A stretch of DNA of 12,916 bases from positions 1 to 12,916 of the forward strand of contig JAISGW010000105.1 in NCBI GenBank assembly GCA_031262895.1. Reading direction: 5' to 3'. Below the pieces are notes generated by a model. That model was not told the origin of the DNA. It saw nothing but the letters and a program-made list of their open reading frames with translations, and did no database searches. The first letter of the stretch is position 1; each line of letters opens with the position of its first letter. This DNA is from Tannerella sp. (GTDB lineage: Bacteria; Bacteroidota; Bacteroidia; Bacteroidales; Tannerellaceae). Shown here piece after piece: positions 7,691 through 12,916 of the stretch. Position numbers and translations under genes: made by a program.

Positions 7691-10600
7691 TACGATTCTT
7701 TAAAACCCCGGCAAATAGCATATTGGCCGTATCGGCCGGACAAACGACCTTTACGGTTGAAAACAAAGCCAAATTAGTTTGGCTGTTCAGCGGGGCAGCT
7801 CCTTTGGTCGAGGAGCAGCTTGACGGTTTTTACATAGGCCCCCGTCAGGAGATGATTACGCCTTGGAGCACCAATGCCGTTGAAATCACCCAGAACATGG
7901 GTATCGTCGGCATTGTCCGCATAGAAGAGTATTTCCCGGCCGCTTCGGCCGAGGCCAAATACGACCCTATGCTGCAACGCCTCTACGAGGGGCTTGACCA
8001 GGACATTTTCAATCCCGGCCGCGAGGCCGAGCCTATCCGGCAAATTACTGACTTGGACGCCTATAACCAATCCGAAGGTTTGGCCTTGAGCACCGAAGAA
8101 GTGGAATACCTCAAGGGCTTGTCCCGGAAACTGGAGCGCCCGCTCACCGATAGCGAGGTGTACGGCTTCGCACAGGTCAATTCCGAACATTGCCGCCACA
8201 AGATATTCAACGGCACCTTCATCATTGACGGCCGTGAAAAGGAAAGCTCCCTCTTCCAGCTTATCAAACGCACCTCGAAGGAGCACCCCAACCGTCTGGT
8301 CTCTGCCTATAAAGATAATGTAGCCTTTATGGAAGGCCCGGAAATGGAGCAATTTGCCCCCTTGAACGGGGACAAGCCCGATTTTTATGCCCTGCGCGAC
8401 ATACCTACCGTGTTTTCCCTCAAGGCGGAGACGCATAACTTTCCCACTACGGTGGAACCCTTCAATGGGGCGGCCACCGGTTCGGGCGGGGAAATCCGCG
8501 ATCGCCTCGGCGGCGGCAAGGCTTCCCTCCCCTTGGCCGGGACGGCTGTTTATATGACTTCTTACCCGCGTTTGGAAAACGACAAGCCCTGGGAAAAACT
8601 TTTCGACCCGCGTCAATGGCTTTACCAAACTCCGGCGCAAATACTTATCAAAGCTTCTAACGGCGCTTCCGATTTCGGGAATAAATACGGGCAACCGCTT
8701 ATCTGCGGTTCCCTGCTCACTTTCGAGCAGGAGATAAAAGGCACAAAATACGGCTACGACAAGGTCATCATGTTGGCCGGCGGCGTGGGCTATGCCAACA
8801 GCCGCGACGCCATCAAAGGCGAGCCGGAAGCAGGCGAGAAAGTCGTGGTCCTCGGCGGCGACAATTACCGTATCGGTATGGGTGGCGGTGCCGTTTCTTC
8901 GGTTAATACCGGGCAGTATGTCTCCGGCATCGAACTGAATGCCGTGCAACGTGCCAATCCCGAGATGCAAAAGCGTGTGGCCAATGTCATCCGCAGCATT
9001 GCCGAGTCGGAGGACAATCCCATTATTTCCATTCATGACCACGGAGCAGGCGGACACTTGAACTGCCTCTCCGAATTGGTGGAAGATACCGGCGGGCACA
9101 TTGACATGTCTCAACTGCCCGTTGGTGACCCGACCCTTTCCGCTAAAGAGATTATCGGCAATGAGAGCCAGGAACGCATGGGCATCTTGGTTCGTGAGGA
9201 AGATGTAGCAAGGGTGAAACGCATCGCCGAACGCGAATGTGCGCCCATGTATCTGGTCGGCGAAACAACCGGCGACCATCGCCTTGTCTTCGAACAGGCC
9301 GACGGCAAAAAGCCCATCAATCTGGAGTTGGACGACATGTTCGGCAATCCGCCTAAGACGGTAATGCGCGACAAGACAGTAACCCGTGACTTCCCCCTTT
9401 TGAAATATGACGATTCGAAGGAAAAGGTAGAAGGCTATGTGGAAGAGGTGCTGCGCTTGGAAGCCGTGGCTTGCAAGGATTGGCTGACTAACAAGGTAGA
9501 CCGTTCGGTCAGTGGGCGCGTCGCCCGGCAGCAATGCCAGGGCGAATTGCAATTGCCCCTGAGTGATTTGGGTGCCGTGTCGCTTGATTTCCGCGGGAAA
9601 GTGGGTATCGCCACTTCTTTGGGCCATGCCCCGCAGGCCGCCTTGGTGAATCCGGCTTTTGGCAGCGCCTTGGCCATAGCCGAGGCTTTGACCAATCTCG
9701 TCTTTGCTCCCTTGAAGGGCGGGCTGAGCGCCGTCTCTCTTTCGGCAAACTGGATGTGGCCCTGCCGTAACCCCGGTGAAGACGCCCGTCTTTATCAGGC
9801 CGTGGAGGCAGCCTCCCAATTCGCCTGCCAGTTGGGTATCAATATCCCGACGGGAAAAGATTCCCTTTCCATGACCCAGACTTATGGCGAGGATAAGGTG
9901 CTGGCGCCGGGAACCGTCATCATCTCGGCCGCAGCCGAAGTGACGGATGTGCGTAAAATCGTCTCTCCCGTCCTTAGCCAAGAACCGGATACGCTGATTT
10001 ATCTGGTGAATTTCTCCCAGTATATGCCGGCATTGGCCGGCACGGCCTTTGCGCAAACTTTAGGGCAGATGGGACGTTATACGGCAAAAGTTTTCAACCC
10101 GAAACGTTTCTGCGATTGCTTTAATGCCATACAAGACGCCATCAATGCCGATTTGGTCCGCGCCGGGCATGACGTCTCCGCCGGCGGCTTGGTTACCGCG
10201 CTGCTGGAAATGTGCTTTGCCAATACGGAAGGCGGCCTGGCGGTGGAAGTCTGCGACTACGATGTGCATCGGCCGCTTTTCGCGGAAAACCCGGGCGTGC
10301 TCCTGCAGGTGCGGGAAAAAGACCGTGAAGCCTTTGAAAACCTGTTCAAGGAGAAATATGGCATATACCTCTTCGTCTTGGGGCACACGATAAAGGAACG
10401 TCGCCTGCGCGTACGCTGGAAAGATTTGGGGAAAAAGTATGCCGACGAAGATTATGTTTTCGACATTGACGCCTTGCGCGACGTTTGGTATTCCGCTTCC
10501 CATCAGTTAGACATCCTGCAAAGCGGGCAATCCTGCGCCGACCGGCGCTATGCCAATTATAAGAAGCAGCCGTTGAAGTATGCCTTTCCTAAGACTTTCA

Positions 10601-11403
10601 AGGGAAAGCTGGCCGATTACGGTCTTCGGGTCGGGAACAGACCCGCTTCCGGCATACGGGCTGCCGTTATCCGCGAGAAAGGCTCGCAATGTGAACGCGA
10701 AACGGCTTATGCGCTTTATCTGGCCGGCTTCGACGTGAAAGACGTGCACATGACCGACCTGGTTTCCGGGAGGGAAACCCTTGACGAGGTGCGTTTCATC
10801 GTCTTTTGCGGCGGCTTCGCCAATTCCGACGTGCTCGGCTCGGCCAAAGGCTGGGCGGGCGGCTTCCTGTACAACGAGAAAGCCAAGGCGGCCATCGACC
10901 GTTTTTACGCCCGTAAAGACACGCTTAGCCTCGGCATCTGCAACGGCTGCCAGTTGATGGCGGAGTTGGGACTGCTTTATCCTGAACACAAAGAGAAATA
11001 TCGTATGGCCCATAACGAGTCGCACAAGTTCGAGTCGGCTTTCCTCGGCCTGCAGATTCCGGAGAACCCTTCCGTCATGCTCGGCTCGTTGGCCGGTTCG
11101 GACTTGGGCATTTGGATTGCGCATGGCGAAGGCCGTTTCGATTTGCCTTACGGAGAAGACGCTTACCAAGTGGCCGCCCGTTACGCCTACGATGCCTATC
11201 CGGGCAATCCCAACGGTTCGCCGGGCGCCATCGCCGCCCTTTGTTCGGCCGACGGACGCCATCTGGCCATGATGCCGCATCCTGAACGCGCCATCTTCCC
11301 CTGGCAATGCGGTTATTACCCCGAAGGACGAAAGGACGACGAGGTTACTCCCTGGATAGAAGCTTTTGTCAATGCGCGGAAATGGATAGAAAGTCACAGT
11401 TGA
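7687..11403 (+). CDS. purL: Phosphoribosylformylglycinamidine synthase, large single-chain form (FGAM synthase)
   Basis: A 1238 aa enzyme for the fourth step of de novo purine synthesis: FGAR + glutamine + ATP to FGAM + glutamate + ADP. It is the fused long form holding PurS-like, PurL and PurQ parts in one chain. The N-terminal PurS-like region spans roughly 1-140. The linker contains VNSEHCRHK (164-172). The ATPase/FGAR core shows LKAETHNFPTTVEPFNGAA (245-263), GSGGEIRDRLGGGK (265-278) and SIHDHGAGGHLNCLSELVEDTGG (448-470), with the second repeat near 620-940. The glutaminase domain (about 990-1238) starts AAVIREKGSQ and has FCGGFANSDVLG (1040-1051), nucleophile Cys1085 in GICNGCQ, and His1198/Glu1200 in MMPHPERA. 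All catalytic residues are present, so it should be active. No other pur genes are in the window. ATG 7687 overlaps the pepD stop by 4 bases. Regulation is probably from the promoter upstream of pepD; no purine riboswitch is seen. Confidence 0.97.
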   Translation: MIRFFKTPANSILAVSAGQTTFTVENKAKLVWLFSGAAPLVEEQLDGFYIGPRQEMITPWSTNAVEITQNMGIVGIVRIEEYFPAASAEAKYDPMLQRLYEGLDQDIFNPGREAEPIRQITDLDAYNQSEGLALSTEEVEYLKGLSRKLERPLTDSEVYGFAQVNSEHCRHKIFNGTFIIDGREKESSLFQLIKRTSKEHPNRLVSAYKDNVAFMEGPEMEQFAPLNGDKPDFYALRDIPTVFSLKAETHNFPTTVEPFNGAATGSGGEIRDRLGGGKASLPLAGTAVYMTSYPRLENDKPWEKLFDPRQWLYQTPAQILIKASNGASDFGNKYGQPLICGSLLTFEQEIKGTKYGYDKVIMLAGGVGYANSRDAIKGEPEAGEKVVVLGGDNYRIGMGGGAVSSVNTGQYVSGIELNAVQRANPEMQKRVANVIRSIAESEDNPIISIHDHGAGGHLNCLSELVEDTGGHIDMSQLPVGDPTLSAKEIIGNESQERMGILVREEDVARVKRIAERECAPMYLVGETTGDHRLVFEQADGKKPINLELDDMFGNPPKTVMRDKTVTRDFPLLKYDDSKEKVEGYVEEVLRLEAVACKDWLTNKVDRSVSGRVARQQCQGELQLPLSDLGAVSLDFRGKVGIATSLGHAPQAALVNPAFGSALAIAEALTNLVFAPLKGGLSAVSLSANWMWPCRNPGEDARLYQAVEAASQFACQLGINIPTGKDSLSMTQTYGEDKVLAPGTVIISAAAEVTDVRKIVSPVLSQEPDTLIYLVNFSQYMPALAGTAFAQTLGQMGRYTAKVFNPKRFCDCFNAIQDAINADLVRAGHDVSAGGLVTALLEMCFANTEGGLAVEVCDYDVHRPLFAENPGVLLQVREKDREAFENLFKEKYGIYLFVLGHTIKERRLRVRWKDLGKKYADEDYVFDIDALRDVWYSASHQLDILQSGQSCADRRYANYKKQPLKYAFPKTFKGKLADYGLRVGNRPASGIRAAVIREKGSQCERETAYALYLAGFDVKDVHMTDLVSGRETLDEVRFIVFCGGFANSDVLGSAKGWAGGFLYNEKAKAAIDRFYARKDTLSLGICNGCQLMAELGLLYPEHKEKYRMAHNESHKFESAFLGLQIPENPSVMLGSLAGSDLGIWIAHGEGRFDLPYGEDAYQVAARYAYDAYPGNPNGSPGAIAALCSADGRHLAMMPHPERAIFPWQCGYYPEGRKDDEVTPWIEAFVNARKWIESHS

Positions 11404-11436
11404 AGGTAATTATTCTATATATTTAATTCAGTTCAA

Positions 11437-12039
11437 ATGAAGACTACAAACTTATTTTTTATCGGACTACTCATGTGCATGGTTCTGTCGCCGGCGGCTG
11501 CCCAAAAGACGGTCTTCCTTACTCCGCGTGCCGGTTTGAATCTGGCTAACATCACTTCTGCGGGCGGTAACTTACGCCCGGGCTTGAACTTCGGACTATC
11601 GGGCGAGTACTTGCTGGCCAGGCAATGGAGCGCCGAGGCCGGCCTGTTCTATTCCATGGAAGGTTCCCAGTTGCCTTCGCCCCATCTCAGCCCCGACTTG
11701 GGCTACCTATGCATACCCATAGAGGCCAAGTTCTACCTGACCGACGGCTACGACGGCACGCGCGGCTTTTTCTTCCATCTCGGCCCGCAGTTCAATTTTG
11801 CCCTCATGCGCGACAAAATCAATTACACCGCAGGGCATGAGCAGGACGACGACCTGTTGACCGCCTCTCCTACCAAGGGCTTCGCCTTTTCCATCGTGGC
11901 CGGTTTGGGCTACCTCTTCCCCGTCGGCTTTCAGCTTTCCCTGAATTTGGATGAAGGCCTCAGCAACATCAACCGCATGGATAGCGGATACCGCAACTAT
12001 GTCGTGCAGATGAACTTCGGCTACCGTTTTTCCTTGTAA
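11437..12039 (+). CDS. Small outer-membrane beta-barrel protein (porin family, OMP_b-brl type)
   Basis: A 200 aa secreted protein. Residues 1-22 form a Sec signal peptide: Lys2, hydrophobic core LFFIGLLMCMVLS, and a likely cut after SPAAA before Gln23. The mature part has alternating hydrophobic/polar strands with frequent Gly and aromatics, as in small eight-strand barrels: TPRAGLNLANI, LNFGLSGEYLL, WSAEAGLFYSM, LCIPIEAKFYL, FFFHLGPQFNFAL, FSIVAGLGYLF, FQLSLNLDEGL, and a final YVVQMNFGYRFSL close to the usual aromatic-ending barrel signal. The pattern GLNLANI...GLNFGLSGEY...EAGLFYS...IPIEAKFYL is common in Bacteroidetes proteins of PF13568. The function is unknown; these are often abundant structural or transport proteins. 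It starts 33 bases after purL without a recognisable promoter, so read-through from pepD-purL is possible. A strong hairpin follows the stop. Confidence 0.85.
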   Translation: MKTTNLFFIGLLMCMVLSPAAAQKTVFLTPRAGLNLANITSAGGNLRPGLNFGLSGEYLLARQWSAEAGLFYSMEGSQLPSPHLSPDLGYLCIPIEAKFYLTDGYDGTRGFFFHLGPQFNFALMRDKINYTAGHEQDDDLLTASPTKGFAFSIVAGLGYLFPVGFQLSLNLDEGLSNINRMDSGYRNYVVQMNFGYRFSL

Positions 12040-12061
12040 GGAAGCGGTATTTGCCTGACGC

Positions 12062-12105
12062 AAGAAGGGCGTCGCGATGGCTTTTAGCCTTGCGACGCCC
12101 TTCTT
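12062..12105. terminator. Long hairpin between convergent genes, probable bidirectional terminator
   Basis: A perfect 14-base inverted repeat AAGAAGGGCGTCGC (12062-12075) pairs with GCGACGCCCTTCTT (12092-12105). The 16-base interior can extend the stem with a G-U and an A-U pair, a one-base bulge, and GGCT/AGCC around a TTT loop, so nearly the whole element can fold as one rod. It begins 22 bases after the barrel-protein stop and lies 15 bases from the end of the opposing DUF3127 gene. The outer arms are A/G-rich on one side and T/C-rich on the other, giving a CTTCTT tail when read from either strand, though there is no long pure T run. Confidence 0.8.
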
Positions 12106-12119
12106 ACTCCTTTGCGCCC

Positions 12120-12443
12120 TTAATAGGGCATGTCGGCAGGGGGAGCCGGATAGTCGGGGGCTGAAGACCGGCCGCCGCCGCGTTCCACCTTCCAGGCGCG
12201 CAGGCGGGTGAACCAGCGCCCGTTCCACTCGCGGCTTTCTATGTCGAAGTAAACCGTAAGCTCTTCCCCTTCGCGTATGTTGAACTGGCTGATTTTGTCG
12301 GCGCCGTACACTTCGAAGCAAATCTTCTTGGGGTATTGGTCATGCGTCTCCAGCACATATTCCTGTACTTTCCATTCATTCCCGTTACGGCCGGAGCCGC
12401 TTTTCGCCGGGAGCAGGGCGATGATTTTTCCTGTAATATCCAT
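12120..12443 (-). CDS. DUF3127 family protein, small OB-fold-like protein with an SSB-like tip
   Basis: A 107 aa soluble protein with no signal peptide. The body (1-87) carries the DUF3127 pattern common in Bacteroidota: a start MDITGKIIALLPAKSGSGRNGNEWKV, then QEYVLETHDQYPKKICFEVYG, and the conserved SREWNGRWFTRLRAWKVE near 70-87. The strand-rich layout is consistent with an OB-fold, as in single-strand DNA-binding proteins, but this is inference; the family has no established function that I know of. The tail (88-107) is rich in Gly, Ser, Pro and Ala and ends ADMPY, reminiscent of the DIPF-type tip by which SSB proteins recruit partners. A TACCTTTG box lies 26 bases upstream, so it is likely a single-gene unit ending at the shared hairpin. 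Confidence 0.85.
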   Translation of the reverse strand: MDITGKIIALLPAKSGSGRNGNEWKVQEYVLETHDQYPKKICFEVYGADKISQFNIREGEELTVYFDIESREWNGRWFTRLRAWKVERGGGRSSAPDYPAPPADMPY

Positions 12444-12469
12444 GTTGTCTTTATATAAATTGATAGCGG

Positions 12470-12477
12470 CAAAGGTA
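12470..12477 (-). promoter_or_regulatory. Probable -7 box for the DUF3127 gene (TACCTTTG, minus strand)
   Basis: The plus-strand CAAAGGTA reads TACCTTTG followed by GCCGC on the minus strand, the same box seen before two other genes here. It is 26 bases from the ATG at 12443. No clear -33 TTTG is seen upstream. Confidence 0.6.
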
Positions 12478-12576
12478 AAATAAATCCCGTAGTTGTTTCC
12501 ATATTGCCGGATAAGTGCCTGTTAATAAAAGCAAATCCATTCGTCTCCGCTTAAACCTCTTTCTCCCTTTTGCGTC

Positions 12577-12584
12577 TATCTTTC
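12577..12584 (+). promoter_or_regulatory. Weak candidate -7 box for the final gene (TATCTTTC)
   Basis: TATCTTTC matches TAnnTTTG at five of six fixed positions. If used, transcription would start close to 12590, right at the base of the hairpin that follows, giving a leader of about 75 bases. No -33 element is evident. The rest of the 12444-12664 intergenic stretch shows only the DUF3127 promoter box, the hairpin and AT-rich spacer; I see no small gene in it. Confidence 0.25.
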
Positions 12585-12589
12585 CGTAA

Positions 12590-12630
12590 AGGAATTCCCC
12601 CCGACGCCTTGAGTGGGGAATTTTTCTTAT
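12590..12630 (+). terminator. Terminator-like hairpin with T-rich run, upstream of the outer-membrane receptor gene
   Basis: AATTCCCC (12593-12600) pairs exactly with GGGGAATT (12615-12622) around a 14-base loop. Two G-U pairs and one A-U pair can lengthen the stem to 12590/12625. The right arm runs into TTTTTCTT (12621-12628), giving the stem plus U-rich tail of an intrinsic terminator on the + strand. No + strand coding gene ends before it: the nearest upstream gene is on the minus strand. It therefore either ends a short non-coding transcript or acts as an attenuator in the leader of the gene starting at 12665. Confidence 0.55.
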
Positions 12631-12664
12631 GAACTAACTTTAGGCAATAAGATAGATTTTGGTT

Positions 12665-12916
12665 ATGCAAAGAGGAAAGAGTTTGTGTTTGTTATTGATG
12701 GCTTTAGCCATGAGTTTTGGCGTAAGCGCCCAACGCCGGGTGAGCGTGAGTGGCGTAATCATAGATAAGGGGAGCAATGACCCGATAGAGCAGGCGACCA
12801 TCCGCTTGATGACGCCGAAAGACAGTACGCTGGTGACCGGCGTGGTGAGCAATGAAAACGGCAGTTTTACTTTGACCGGCGTCCATGCCGGCAATTATTT
12901 GTTGGGCGTTTCTTTT
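12665..12916 (+). CDS. N-terminus of an outer-membrane receptor-type protein (carboxypeptidase-regulatory-like domain), cut by the window end
   Basis: The first 84 residues of a longer protein; the frame is open to the window edge. Residues 1-22 are a signal peptide: MQRGK, hydrophobic LCLLLMALAMSFG, and a likely cut after VSA before Gln23. From about 27 the sequence is a typical carboxypeptidase-regulatory-like beta-sandwich: VSGVIIDKGSNDPIEQATI, then a KDSTLVTGVVSNENGSFTLTGV turn-strand pattern and HAGNYLLGVSF. In Bacteroidota this domain normally opens TonB-dependent receptors or the related TonB-independent OMP_b-brl_3 barrels; the IEQATIRLM...KDSTLVTG wording resembles the second group more, but the barrel lies outside the window. 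No Shine-Dalgarno is visible; the region before the ATG is AT-rich, as is usual in this phylum. The hairpin upstream may control its expression. Confidence 0.8.
   Translation, partial: MQRGKSLCLLLMALAMSFGVSAQRRVSVSGVIIDKGSNDPIEQATIRLMTPKDSTLVTGVVSNENGSFTLTGVHAGNYLLGVSF

Noticed and set aside
7774..10056. 760-codon open frame antisense to purL
   Set aside because: Strikingly long, but purL is complete and conserved, and the antisense product has no recognisable domain. Codon bias of the sense strand accounts for it.
10627..10645. Perfect CGGGTC/GACCCG hairpin inside purL before the glutaminase domain
   Set aside because: A 6 bp stem in GC-rich coding sequence is expected by chance, and there is no T run. 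It is not evidence of a split gene because the frame continues.
11707..12321. 204-codon minus-strand open frame overlapping the barrel gene, the hairpin and the DUF3127 gene
   Set aside because: It runs through a terminator-like hairpin and overlaps two better-supported genes; its product is Arg/Ala-rich without a domain.
12444..12664. Small protein gene in the intergenic region before the last gene
   Set aside because: Only very short frames such as ATG-AAC-TAA at 12629 are present, with no ribosome-binding site or meaningful product.

Overview
The window looks like ordinary chromosomal DNA of a Bacteroidota bacterium, most likely order Bacteroidales and probably gut-associated. This rests on several things seen together: promoter-like TAnnTTTG boxes (three exact TACCTTTG copies) in front of genes, mostly weak Shine-Dalgarno sites, a DUF3127 protein, a small OMP_b-brl porin-family protein, the start of a large outer-membrane receptor-type protein with a carboxypeptidase-regulatory-like N-terminus, and a long single-chain PurL. 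Base composition is fairly GC-rich (estimated by eye at about 55%), which explains the many long antisense open frames; none of these looks real. The genus cannot be named from the sequence alone.

Layout, left to right. (1) The last 50 codons of an unrecognised + strand gene (1-153). (2) A + strand block probably transcribed from a promoter near 183-190: a phosphoglucomutase/phosphomannomutase-type phosphohexomutase, a sigma-54-dependent response regulator (REC-AAA+-Fis HTH) 8 bases behind it, and a long-chain acyl-CoA synthetase 44 bases further on. (3) A convergent minus-strand BASS/SBF-family transporter whose stop interlocks with that of the acyl-CoA synthetase in a TTAA. (4) A divergent control region (6111-6223) carrying a promoter-like box on each strand around four tandem copies of a CATAACT-like heptamer. 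(5) A + strand pair, pepD (M20 aminoacyl-histidine dipeptidase) and purL (FGAM synthase), joined by an ATGA overlap, followed after 33 bases by a secreted small beta-barrel protein. (6) A long imperfect hairpin that probably terminates transcription from both sides. (7) A minus-strand DUF3127 protein. (8) A 221-base divergent intergenic region with a terminator-like hairpin and T-rich run only 35-40 bases before the last gene. (9) The first 84 codons of an outer-membrane receptor-type protein, cut by the window edge.

Functionally this is mostly housekeeping and cell-surface material: sugar-phosphate interconversion, fatty-acid activation, dipeptide breakdown, the fourth step of purine synthesis, organic-anion transport and outer-membrane proteins. 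There is no sign of a prophage, insertion sequence, CRISPR array, defence island, tRNA or rRNA. I did not find a convincing new multi-gene system. The points most worth a second look are small: the heptamer array between divergent promoters, the leader hairpin before the final gene, the SSB-like acidic-aromatic tip on the DUF3127 protein, and the response regulator without a visible kinase placed between two metabolic genes.
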